DNA from: Pseudomonadota bacterium
GTDB lineage: Bacteria > Pseudomonadota > Gammaproteobacteria > Burkholderiales > Thiobacillaceae
DNA: 7,328 nucleotides
Reading direction: 5' to 3'
Assembly: GCA_021791235.1 (NCBI GenBank)
Contig: JAJYXA010000279.1
Coordinates: 1 to 7,328 of the forward strand
Shown: positions 1 through 6,757 of the stretch, piece by piece
Layout: every line of letters begins with the position of its first letter
Numbering within the stretch: position 1 is the stretch's first letter
Translations under genes and position numbers: made by a program
The notes under the pieces: generated by a model
Databases searched by the model: none
Seen by the model: the letters and a program-made list of their open reading frames with translations, nothing else
What the model was told of the DNA's origin: nothing

Positions 1-1223
1 TCGAGCATGCCCTCGTCCATGTTGATGTCGATCACTTGGGCGCCGTTTTCCACCTGCTGGCGCGCGACCGACAGCGCGTCGTCATAGCGGCCTTCGAGGA
101 TCATGCGGGCGAAAGCCTTGGAGCCGGTGACGTTGGTACGCTCGCCGACGTTGACGAACAGGCTGTCCTTGCCGACGTTGAACGGCTCCAGCCCCGACAG
201 GCGCATTGCCGGCTCGAGCACCGGCGGCACGCGCGGCGCGACGCCCTCGACCGCCTTGGCGATCGCTGCGATGTGGGTCGGCGTGGTGCCGCAGCAGCCG
301 CCGACGATGTTCAGCAGCCCCGAGCGTGCCCATTCGCCGATGTGCACTGCCATTTGCGCGCCGTCCATGTCGTATTCGCCAAAGGCATTCGGCAGGCCGG
401 CGTTGGGGTGGGACGAAACGAACACATCGGCCTTGCTGGACAGTTCCTCGACGTACTGCCGCAGCAGGTCCGGGCCAAGCGCGCAGTTGAGGCCGATCGA
501 CAGCGGCCGTGCGTGGCGCACCGAATTCCAGAAGGCCTCGCCGGTCTGACCCGACAGCGTGCGCCCGGAAGCGTCGGTGATGGTGCCGGAAATCATCACT
601 GGCAGCCGCAACTGGTGGGCATCGAAGTACTCCTCGATGGCGAACAGTGCGGCCTTGGCGTTGAGGGTGTCGAAAATCGTCTCGACCATCAGGATGTCGA
701 CGCCGCCTTTTACCAGGCCGTCGATCGCCTCCAGATAGGCCGCGCGTAGCTGGTCGAAGGTGACGTTGCGGAAGCCGGGGTCGTTGACGTCCGGCGAGAT
801 GGTTGCGGTGCGCGAGGTCGGACCCAGCACGCCGGCGACGAAGCGCGGCTTGTCCGGATTCTGCGCGGTCGCCTCGTCGGCGGCTTCGCGCGCCAGCCGG
901 GCGGCGGTGAAATTGAGTTCCGGCACCAGATGTTCCATGTGGTAGTCCGCCATGGAAATCGAGGTGGCGTTGAAGCTGTTGGTCTCCAGGATATCGGCGC
1001 CCGCGGCCAGATACTTGCCGTGGATCTCCTTGATGATGTGCGGCTGCGTCAGGGAGAGCAGATCGTTGTTGCCCTTGAGATCGTGCGCAAAATCGGCAAA
1101 GCGCGTGCCGCGATAGTCGGCTTCGCCGAGCTTGTAGGACTGGATCATCGTCCCCATCGCGCCGTCCAGAATGAGGATGCGCTGGGCGAGCAGGGAACGG
1201 ATCAGGTCGGTGCGGTTGGACAT
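1..1223 (-). CDS. metH: Cobalamin-dependent methionine synthase, N-terminal part (cut by window edge)
   Basis: Transfers a methyl group from 5-methyltetrahydrofolate via cobalamin to homocysteine, giving methionine, in the cytoplasm. Only the first 407 codons are present; the gene runs off the left edge. It starts [20 protein letters not shown] followed by GAMGTMIQ, the usual N-terminus of the homocysteine-binding barrel. The three zinc/homocysteine-binding cysteines are visible at residues 247 (LNCALGP), 310 and 311 (GGCCGTTP), exactly the positions known for E. coli MetH. Around residue 360 begins the methyltetrahydrofolate-binding (pterin) domain, with [13 protein letters not shown] and then [11 protein letters not shown] at the edge. 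The homocysteine and folate modules are thus on one polypeptide here, unlike the split metH of some Burkholderiales. The B12-binding and reactivation domains would lie outside. The start at 1223 is divergent from the prsT-like gene. No riboswitch or clear sigma-70 promoter could be supported upstream. Confidence 0.97.
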   Translation of the reverse strand, partial: MSNRTDLIRSLLAQRILILDGAMGTMIQSYKLGEADYRGTRFADFAHDLKGNNDLLSLTQPHIIKEIHGKYLAAGADILETNSFNATSISMADYHMEHLVPELNFTAARLAREAADEATAQNPDKPRFVAGVLGPTSRTATISPDVNDPGFRNVTFDQLRAAYLEAIDGLVKGGVDILMVETIFDTLNAKAALFAIEEYFDAHQLRLPVMISGTITDASGRTLSGQTGEAFWNSVRHARPLSIGLNCALGPDLLRQYVEELSSKADVFVSSHPNAGLPNAFGEYDMDGAQMAVHIGEWARSGLLNIVGGCCGTTPTHIAAIAKAVEGVAPRVPPVLEPAMRLSGLEPFNVGKDSLFVNVGERTNVTGSKAFARMILEGRYDDALSVARQQVENGAQVIDINMDEGML

Positions 1224-1282
1224 GAGGCAGGTGGATGCAGACAAACCCGAATGTTATCACCGCCTGACAAGGAGCTCGTTGC

Positions 1283-1304
1283 GGCTGTTGACATGTCGAC
1301 AGCC
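1283..1304. promoter_or_regulatory. 22-bp near-perfect palindrome, candidate regulator binding site
   Basis: Arms GGCTGT and ACAGCC flank the perfect inner palindrome GACATGTC, with one T/G mismatch pair between arm and core; the centre is at 1293.5. It lies in the metH/prsT divergent spacer, about 105 bp upstream of the start site expected from the sigma-54 element at 1373-1388, and about 70 bp upstream of the metH start codon. That distance suits an enhancer-type site for a sigma-54 activator (inference: PrsR). An operator acting on metH is the alternative. The half-site spacing does not fit LexA (CTGT-N10-ACAG here, against N8). Confidence 0.4.
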
Positions 1305-1372
1305 CTATCCGGTTTGCCACAGGGCATGAACCGGCATCCCGCCTGGGTGGGCATGAAAAGCGCCAGCGGGAC

Positions 1373-1388
1373 TGGTCTGATAATTGCT
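1373..1388 (+). promoter_or_regulatory. Sigma-54 (-24/-12) promoter for the prsT-like gene
   Basis: The element TGGTCTGATAATTGCT has the invariant GG (1374-1375) and GC (1386-1387) separated by exactly 10 bases, and a full TTGC -12 box. By my count it matches 11 of 14 defined positions of the consensus YTGGCACGRNNNTTGCW; the mismatches fall in the CAC part of the -24 box. Transcription would start near 1399, giving a leader of about 38 nt before the ATG at 1437. No better sigma-70 promoter was found: the TTGACA at 1288-1293 lacks a partner -10 box. Confidence 0.68.
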
Positions 1389-1436
1389 GAGGTCTCGCTA
1401 CACAAAACCCAGGCACACGAAACCGCGAGCATTTGG

Positions 1437-4163
1437 ATGACCACACGAAAGCCATTGAATCGAATCCTGTTGATCCTTTTGCTGGGTGCGCTGTTTCCCC
1501 ATGCGGTGCTTGCTGCCGACCGTGCGGAAAAAGCTTCGGACTATTATGAAGATGCGCTGGTGCGCATGGACCGCAAGGACACCAAGGGCGCCATCGTCCA
1601 GTTGAAGAATGCCCTGCAGCAGGACAGCAAAATGCTGCCGGCCCTCGTCCTGCTGGGCAAGGCCTACCTCGATAGCGGCGCACCGCTGGGTGCTGAACGT
1701 GTGCTGGCGGACGCAGAGCGGCTGGGTGCGGATCGCTCGCAGATCATCGCCATGCAGGTCGAGGTCTACAACCTGTTGGGCAGAAATCAGGATTTGCTGG
1801 AGCGGTTTTCACCGGATGGACTCCCGCCCGATGTGAAATACAAGGTGCTGGTCACCCGTGCCTACGCGCAAATCGATCTAGGCCAGACGCCCGCAGCGGT
1901 CCAGTCGCTGGAGCAAGCCCGGCAGATCGCCCCCAATAATCCGGCCGCGCTGGTTGCACAGTCGATGGCCTATTTGCGCAGCGGCAATTTTTCGGATGCC
2001 GCAGCCATGGCGCAACGGGCGATCACAAAAAGTCCGGCCGACCCCTCCGGCTGGAACATGAAGGGCTCGATTGCCCATGCCCAGGGCAATGTCCAGGATG
2101 CGCTGGCAGGCTATGGCAAGGCATTGGCATTGAAGCCCGATTATCTCGATGCGCTGATTGCAAGGGCTTCCCTGCTGCTAGACCTCAACCGGAACGAGGA
2201 GGCCGCCCGGGATGTGGCGGTGCTGAAGAAGAAATTCCCCAGCGATCCACGTAGCGCCTACCTGCAGGCGCTCCTGGCCGGCCGGCAAGGGAAGGATGCG
2301 GACGCCCGCAATGCGCTCGTTGCAGCGGCGAGCGCACTCGATGCCCTGCCTTTCGAGGCCGTGCAGACGCGTCCCCAACTGGTGCTGCTGGGCGGCATTG
2401 CGCATTACAGCCTCGGCGAGAATGAAAAGGCCAAAACGTATCTGGGCAGCTATCTCCACAAATACCCCCAGCACCTGGGGGCACGCAAGATCATGGCTGC
2501 CATCCTGATGAGCGAGCAGGATTACGCCAAGACGATTGCGCTGCTGGAAGGCCCGACCCGGGCGCAGCCCAATGATCCCCAGGCGCTGTCCATGCTGGCA
2601 ACGTCGTATATGGCACTGGGCCAGCACTCCAGGGCGGTTTCCCTGCTTGAGCAGGCTTCCGCGATGAGCGGCGGCAGCGCCCCGGATATCACGGCGAATT
2701 TTGGCTTGAGCCTGATTGGTACCGGGCAGGAAGCGCAGGGGATGGCGCAGTTGCAAAAGTCCTATGCGAAGACCCCGGGCCGTGCCCACTCAGGCATCCC
2801 GCTGGCCATCATGTATCTCAAGCAGAGCCAGACCAAGCCGGCAATACAGATTTTGCAGGCCGTGACCCGGAGCGAACCGCAGAATCTGACCGCGCTGAAT
2901 CTGCTGGCCGTTGCGCGAGGCCTGGCAAAAGACCGGACGGGCGCGCGCAAAACCTACGAACTGGTGTTGCAAAAAAATCCGGGCTTTACCCCGGCAACAC
3001 TCAATCTGGCGCGCCTGGACCGGTATGAAGGCAAGCCGGAAGACGCGCGCCGGCGCCTGCTGGCCCTTCTCAAGGACCAACCGAAAAACCTGGATGCGTT
3101 GGTTGAGCTGGCACAACTGGAGCTTGCCGCCGGCCGCACGCAGGAGGCCGTGCGCTGGCTTGAGAAGGCGAGGTCATTCAATCCGCAAAGCCTTCGGCCC
3201 AACCTCATGCTGGTCGAGCTGTATCTGGGCACGGGGGATGCGCAGAAAGCGCTGGACATCGCCAAGACAGCGCAGGCGAGCAATCGGGATAATTTACAGG
3301 CGCTGGCGGCGTTGGGCCGGAGCTACCTGGCAATCGGAAATCGTGGCCTGGCCGCCGAGAATTTCAGGCAGATTACCCAGTTGGCCGGCTTTGATGCCGA
3401 CTGGCAGCAGCGCGCGGCCGAATTTCAAATCAGCGCAGGTGACTACGAGGCGGCGCGTTATTCGCTGGACAAGGCCTTGCTGAGCAAGCCGGGTTACTTC
3501 CCTGCCTTGTTGAGCAAGGCCGGCCTTGAAAAACGCTCCGGCAATCTGGATGCGGCTGAAAAACAGGCCCGTGCCCTGGCTGCCCAGTACCCCCGTGAGG
3601 CGGCCGTACCACAGCTGCTCGGCGACATTGCCATGCAACGCCAGCGTTATGGGGAGGCCATTTCTGCATACGGCAGCGCCTACAACCTTGAGAAAAACGC
3701 GGCCCACGCGATCGGTTTGTATAACGCCTATAGCCGGTCGGGAAACAACGCCAAGGCATTGGCATTCATCCAGTCCTGGGTCGGCAGCAATCCCTCTGAT
3801 CCCGCTGCCCGCCGTGTCCTGGCGGGAGCCTACATACAGGCGGGGCAGCTGGATCTGGCGCAGCAGCATTATGAAGCGCTGAGCAAACTGTTGCCCAATG
3901 ACGCCGGCATCCATAACGATCTGGCCTACGTCATGCTCAAGCGGCGACAACCGGGCGCGCTGGCGGTAGCGCAAAGAGCCTATCAATTGGCGCCGAGCGA
4001 CGCCAATGTGATCGATACGCTGGGATGGGCGCTGGTGGAGGCGGGACAGGTGGAAAAAGGCCTGCGCTATCTGCGTGAAGCCCAGGTGCGATCTCCAGGC
4101 AATCCCGAGATACGCGACCACCTGGCCGAAGCACTCAGGCGCAAGGGTGCGGCCAGCAGATAA
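1437..4163 (+). CDS. prsT: PrsT-type TPR-repeat protein of the PEP-CTERM/exosortase system
   Basis: This 908-aa exported protein is built almost wholly of degenerate 34-residue TPR units, with repeated patterns such as GAIVQLKNALQQD, ALAGYGKALALKPDYLDALI and the closing DTLGWALVEAGQVEKGLRYL (residues 860 onward). Length, signal peptide, TPR content and the C-terminal N-DLAY / DTLGW / NPEIRDHLAEAL blocks fit the PrsT family (PEP-CTERM system TPR-repeat protein), which accompanies exosortase A and is thought to help protein sorting or exopolysaccharide export at the envelope. The precise role is unproven. The start at 1437 is chosen because a clean signal peptide (KPLNRILLILLLGALFPHAV, then LA) begins there. 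The frame stays open upstream, but only over the divergent metH gene. The ribosome site is weak (GAG at 1427-1429). The family is often named a lipoprotein, yet this copy has no lipobox and I see no cysteine anywhere in it. A sigma-54 promoter precedes it, and a PEP-CTERM protein gene follows 181 bp later. No xrtA, prsK or prsR is adjacent. Confidence 0.85.
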   Translation: MTTRKPLNRILLILLLGALFPHAVLAADRAEKASDYYEDALVRMDRKDTKGAIVQLKNALQQDSKMLPALVLLGKAYLDSGAPLGAERVLADAERLGADRSQIIAMQVEVYNLLGRNQDLLERFSPDGLPPDVKYKVLVTRAYAQIDLGQTPAAVQSLEQARQIAPNNPAALVAQSMAYLRSGNFSDAAAMAQRAITKSPADPSGWNMKGSIAHAQGNVQDALAGYGKALALKPDYLDALIARASLLLDLNRNEEAARDVAVLKKKFPSDPRSAYLQALLAGRQGKDADARNALVAAASALDALPFEAVQTRPQLVLLGGIAHYSLGENEKAKTYLGSYLHKYPQHLGARKIMAAILMSEQDYAKTIALLEGPTRAQPNDPQALSMLATSYMALGQHSRAVSLLEQASAMSGGSAPDITANFGLSLIGTGQEAQGMAQLQKSYAKTPGRAHSGIPLAIMYLKQSQTKPAIQILQAVTRSEPQNLTALNLLAVARGLAKDRTGARKTYELVLQKNPGFTPATLNLARLDRYEGKPEDARRRLLALLKDQPKNLDALVELAQLELAAGRTQEAVRWLEKARSFNPQSLRPNLMLVELYLGTGDAQKALDIAKTAQASNRDNLQALAALGRSYLAIGNRGLAAENFRQITQLAGFDADWQQRAAEFQISAGDYEAARYSLDKALLSKPGYFPALLSKAGLEKRSGNLDAAEKQARALAAQYPREAAVPQLLGDIAMQRQRYGEAISAYGSAYNLEKNAAHAIGLYNAYSRSGNNAKALAFIQSWVGSNPSDPAARRVLAGAYIQAGQLDLAQQHYEALSKLLPNDAGIHNDLAYVMLKRRQPGALAVAQRAYQLAPSDANVIDTLGWALVEAGQVEKGLRYLREAQVRSPGNPEIRDHLAEALRRKGAASR

Positions 4164-4208
4164 GCGGCCTGGGCGTGTTCGGGTCGGATATTGAGTCGGT
4201 TTTTTTTA

Positions 4209-4241
4209 CACAATGGGCCCAAAAGGATCGGGCTTGTTGTG
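4209..4241. promoter_or_regulatory. Imperfect dyad symmetry upstream of the PEP-CTERM gene
   Basis: CACAA (4209-4213) pairs with TTGTG (4237-4241), and GCCC (4217-4220) pairs with GGGC (4230-4233), about a common centre at 4225, with a 3-base mismatch between the two blocks. The centre is roughly 86 bp before the start site expected from the sigma-54 element at 4285-4300, a plausible activator site. The half-sites do not visibly resemble the palindrome in front of prsT. A run of eight T (4200-4207) lies just upstream with no stem before it, so a weak terminator role for prsT cannot be excluded. Confidence 0.3.
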
Positions 4242-4284
4242 AATTTTATATGTATCTGTTTGAAATGTTATGAGAAAAACTTTT

Positions 4285-4300
4285 TGGTACGCGTATTGCT
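4285..4300 (+). promoter_or_regulatory. Sigma-54 (-24/-12) promoter for the PEP-CTERM protein gene
   Basis: TGGTACGCGTATTGCT has GG at 4286-4287 and GC at 4298-4299 with the required 10-base gap, and matches 12 of 14 defined positions of YTGGCACGRNNNTTGCW by my count. The start site should be near 4311, giving a leader of about 34 nt that contains the ribosome site AAGGA (4332-4336). Upstream DNA (4241-4285) is AT-rich, which suits DNA looping, though no IHF consensus was found. Sigma-54 with the PrsK/PrsR two-component pair is the known control route for many PEP-CTERM genes in Betaproteobacteria. Confidence 0.82.
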
Positions 4301-4344
4301 TTTAGTGGGGCGTGTATTCCTTGGGATAAATAAGGACAAAGAAA

Positions 4345-5214
4345 ATGACTGGAAAACTCTGGCACCTAACAAGGGCGGTTGGCGTTCTGGCGATCGGGCT
4401 GGGAATGATGGATGCTGCGCACGCCACGTATTCTTCAAACCAGGGGACGAACTGCGGCGGGGGCGGCACGACCAGCTCCAATTGCGACACCTGGACTTTC
4501 AATAATACGAAAATCAATACCCAGGGCGGAATCACGGCCACCGCTTCAGGATGGGCCAATACGGTCGGCTCGGCCAATGTCCAGCTGGATACGGCCTACA
4601 TTACCCTGAACGGCAGCAGCGGGTTGGGGGTCAGGAATAACGATTGTTCCGGCTATTCCAATTGCACGGGCGGAACGTCGGGCAGGGATGCCAATGAGGG
4701 GAACAGCCCTGAGCATGCGATCGATAACAATGAGCGGGCGGACTCCATCCTGTTCTCGTTCACCGACAAGGTGAATCTCACGTCCTTCGCTGCCGGATGG
4801 GTGCAAACCGATTCCGATTTCACGGTCATGGCGTATACCGGGGCAGGCAGCCCGGCCAGCCTTGCCGGACAGTCTTATTCAGGCCTGTTGTCCAACGGCT
4901 GGTCGCTGATTGGCAATATCCTGGCGGGCTCCAGCACGGGCGCCCACGACTTCGCCAACAACACCTATTCCAGCTACTGGCTGATCGGGGCGCTGAATAC
5001 CTTTGTCGGGGGTGATCCTACCAAGGCAGGGAACGACTATTTCAAACTGATTTCCCTGGCGGGTTGCACCTGCGCGAACGCCCCGTCTGGAACTCCCGGT
5101 TGCAGCAGTGGCGGCGGCGGTGTGCCGGAACCCGGTACGCTGTTGCTGATGGGCGCAGGCCTGCTCGGTCTGACACGCTTCAATGCACGACGTGTAATGC
5201 GTATTGCCATCTAG
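4345..5214 (+). CDS. Exported PEP-CTERM sorting-signal protein (XDP1-like exosortase substrate)
   Basis: This 289-aa protein is predicted to be exported and then processed at its C-terminus by an exosortase. Residues 1-27 form a signal peptide (basic LWHLTR, hydrophobic VGVLAIGLG, cleavage after AHA). The C-terminus has the full tripartite sorting signal: VPEPGT at 260-265, the hydrophobic span LLLMGAGLLGL at 266-276, then a basic cluster RFNARR and a short tail MRIAI. The mature part is rich in Gly, Ser, Asn and Thr. It holds the blocks GLGV (93-96), SPEHAIDNN (121-129) and GWVQTDSDFTVMAYTG (151-166), which recall the family of exosortase-dependent surface proteins called XDP1; that assignment is from memory and moderate. 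Seven cysteines are present (37, 47, 101, 107, 241, 243, 253), so disulfides are likely. The ribosome site AAGGA sits 8 nt before the ATG. A sigma-54 promoter precedes the gene and a strong terminator closes it, so it is probably monocistronic. Its own role (surface, floc or matrix protein) is unknown. Confidence 0.92.
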   Translation: MTGKLWHLTRAVGVLAIGLGMMDAAHATYSSNQGTNCGGGGTTSSNCDTWTFNNTKINTQGGITATASGWANTVGSANVQLDTAYITLNGSSGLGVRNNDCSGYSNCTGGTSGRDANEGNSPEHAIDNNERADSILFSFTDKVNLTSFAAGWVQTDSDFTVMAYTGAGSPASLAGQSYSGLLSNGWSLIGNILAGSSTGAHDFANNTYSSYWLIGALNTFVGGDPTKAGNDYFKLISLAGCTCANAPSGTPGCSSGGGGVPEPGTLLLMGAGLLGLTRFNARRVMRIAI

Positions 5215-5242
5215 TGCTTCATTCTTTGCAGAAAAGAACAAC

Positions 5243-5274
5243 AAGGCCCCGACGAGCGGGGCCTTTTGTTTTTT
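5243..5274 (+). terminator. Intrinsic terminator after the PEP-CTERM gene
   Basis: An 8-bp perfect stem AAGGCCCC (5243-5250) / GGGGCCTT (5258-5265) closes a 7-base loop GACGAGC and runs into TTTTGTTTTTT. It begins 28 bp after the stop codon of the PEP-CTERM gene and separates that gene from the rhodanese gene. Confidence 0.93.
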
Positions 5275-5329
5275 AGGGTTTTGAACCCGATCTGCTAGGG
5301 TAGGTAAGGAATGGACTGCGGAGCGCGCA

Positions 5330-5716
5330 ATGAAACAGATGACCCCCCGGGAATCCCATGAGTTTTTGCAAACGCACCCTGAGGCGGTATTCATTGATTG
5401 CCGCTCGGAAATCGAATATCTGTTTGTCGGTCATCCGGTCGGTGCGATCCACATAGCCTGGCAGGATGGCCCGGACTGGGACGTCAACCCGGATTTTCTG
5501 GGCCACGCACGCAAGGCCGCGTCGGTCAATCGCCCAGTGGTATTGATCTGCCGCTCAGGTCGGCGTTCTGCAGATGCCGGGCGCTATCTCGAAAAATACG
5601 GTTTCCCCGAGGTCTACAACGTCACGCACGGGTTCGAGGGCGACATGGACGAGGCGCGCCACCGCAGCACAAAGAACGGCTGGCGTTTCGACGGGCTGCC
5701 GTGGGAACAGACGTAA
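5330..5716 (+). CDS. Single-domain rhodanese-like sulfurtransferase
   Basis: This 128-aa cytoplasmic protein is the length of one rhodanese domain and has no signal peptide. It shows the N-terminal fold motif FIDCRSEIEY (21-30), the GH-PVGAIHIAW strand (34-44) and the active-site loop CRSGRRS at 74-80, with the catalytic Cys74 that carries the persulfide intact. The C-terminal FPEVYNVTHGFEGDM strand-helix is also typical. It should be able to move sulfane sulfur, but the physiological donor and acceptor cannot be told from sequence. The ATG at 5330 is preceded by GGAG (5320-5323). An ATG at 5311 is out of frame. No clear promoter is visible between the terminator and this start. It ends 9 bp from the convergent VIT transporter gene. 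Confidence 0.9.
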   Translation: MKQMTPRESHEFLQTHPEAVFIDCRSEIEYLFVGHPVGAIHIAWQDGPDWDVNPDFLGHARKAASVNRPVVLICRSGRRSADAGRYLEKYGFPEVYNVTHGFEGDMDEARHRSTKNGWRFDGLPWEQT

Positions 5717-5725
5717 GGGGGAATC

Positions 5726-6757
5726 CTAGCCCAGCGACACGCCCAGCCAGGCGCCGATGAAATAAGTCGCCAGCCCCGCGGCACCGCCGATGCCCAGCAT
5801 GCGCAGGCCGGAGAGGAGGGTGTGGCGGCCGGTAAACAGGCTCATGCTGGCGCCGACGGCGAACAGGCCCAGCGCCGTCAACCCAATCGAAACGGTGAGC
5901 GCATGGCCAGAGCCGAACAGGAACGGCAGCAGTGGCAGCGCCGCGCCGGCAGTGAAGGCGGCAAACGACGAGATCGCCGCCACCCACGGCGAGCCGAGTT
6001 CGTCGGGGTTCAATCCGAGTTCCTCGCGCGCCAGGGTGTCGAGTGCGCGCTCGGGATCCTGCATCAGGGTATCGGCCAGCCGCCGCGCCTCGACCGGGTC
6101 CATGCCCTTGGCGGCGTAGATCAGCGCCAATTCGGCGGCTTCTTCCTGCGGATATTTCTCCAGCTCGTCGCGCTCCAGGCCGATCTGGTACTCGAACATT
6201 TCGCGTTGCGACCGCACCGACACATACTCGCCCGACGCCATCGAAAACGCCCCCGCCAGCAGCCCGGCCACGCCGGTGAGCACGATGATCGACGGTTCCG
6301 GGGCGGCACCGGCCACGCCGTAGATCAGCGCCGCATTCGATACCAGACCATCGTTGACGCCGAACACGCCCGCGCGCAGGGCGTTGCCGGCGGCACCGTT
6401 CTGGTGGCGCTTGCCGATGTCGTCGCGCCGGAGCGGCATGGGGTGCGGCGGGTTTTGCGTGTACAGCACCATGCCGCGCACCTTCATGGCCGCCAGCACG
6501 CCGCGCATCGCGCGTGGCTTGAATAGGCGGGTGAGGCGAGCGACGACGCGAGCGCGCAGGGCGGGCTGGAACGGGGCGGGGGGCATGCCGCCTTTTTGCG
6601 TGATGGCGGACAGCCAGATCTGCGCCTGATCGTCGGCCGCTTGCGCCAGTTCGTTGAACAGCGCCTCGCGCGGCGTGCCGCGTTCGCATTCCGCGACCAC
6701 GCGGTAGAGCCAGGCCGACTGCTTTTCTTCCTGCCAGGATTCGTAGGGATCGCTCAT
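5726..6757 (-). CDS. VIT1/CCC1-family metal transporter with degenerate ferritin-like N-terminal domain
   Basis: This 343-aa inner-membrane protein belongs to the VIT1/CCC1 family, whose members move Fe2+ or Mn2+ out of the cytosol. Residues 1-60 resemble the ferritin-like helices fused to some members (EEKQSAWLYRVVAECE, then ELAQAADDQAQIW). A linker to about 125 follows. The VIT core then begins with VFGVNDGLVSNAALIYGVAG (131-150), a second membrane helix (LTGVAGLLAGAFSMASGEYV), a cytoplasmic acidic helix region (186-250, many Glu, including EKYPQEEAAEL), and three further membrane helices (258-340). Asp136 and Met173 sit where the family's transport-path residues are expected. The expected ExxH of the ferritin-like part reads AxxQ (41-44), so a diiron site there is doubtful. 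The start codon overlaps the comM stop by 4 bp (ATGA), with GGAG upstream, which implies translational coupling. The substrate (Fe or Mn) is inferred. Confidence 0.9.
   Translation of the reverse strand: MSDPYESWQEEKQSAWLYRVVAECERGTPREALFNELAQAADDQAQIWLSAITQKGGMPPAPFQPALRARVVARLTRLFKPRAMRGVLAAMKVRGMVLYTQNPPHPMPLRRDDIGKRHQNGAAGNALRAGVFGVNDGLVSNAALIYGVAGAAPEPSIIVLTGVAGLLAGAFSMASGEYVSVRSQREMFEYQIGLERDELEKYPQEEAAELALIYAAKGMDPVEARRLADTLMQDPERALDTLAREELGLNPDELGSPWVAAISSFAAFTAGAALPLLPFLFGSGHALTVSIGLTALGLFAVGASMSLFTGRHTLLSGLRMLGIGGAAGLATYFIGAWLGVSLG

Noticed and set aside
1261..1290. AGGAGCTCGTTGC on the plus strand, resembling part of an SAH riboswitch near metH
   Set aside because: It points away from metH, and the second conserved strand (CAGGCTCGG-like) is absent. 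No B12 or SAM aptamer core was recognised on the minus strand either.
1285..1302. LexA-like CTGT...ACAG within the palindrome
   Set aside because: The gap is 10 bases, not the 8 of the LexA box, and the neighbouring genes are not SOS genes.
1288..1316. Sigma-70 promoter with TTGACA at 1288-1293
   Set aside because: No -10-like hexamer lies 16-18 bases downstream; the TTGACA is part of the palindrome.
930..1436. In-frame upstream extension of the prsT-like reading frame back to an ATG at 930
   Set aside because: It is antisense to the conserved N-terminus of metH and would bury a clear signal peptide that begins at 1437; the sigma-54 promoter also lies within it.
82..1683. Long 533-codon open frame on the minus strand
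   Set aside because: It is an alternate frame of metH running into the start of the prsT gene; its translation is Arg/Pro-rich low-complexity without family motifs.
2117..3766. 15-bp direct repeat CAAGGCATTGGCATT at 2117-2131 and 3752-3766
   Set aside because: Both copies encode the same KALA piece of a TPR helix; this is explained by repeat-protein sequence, not by a mobile or regulatory repeat.
4191..4505. Short plus-strand open frame across the spacer and the start of the PEP-CTERM gene
   Set aside because: It overlaps the promoter and the real gene in another frame, has no ribosome site and no recognisable domain.
5281..5310. TTGAAC at 5281 with TAGGGT/TAGGTA as a promoter for the rhodanese gene
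   Set aside because: Spacings of 9 and 14 bases are too short for a sigma-70 promoter.
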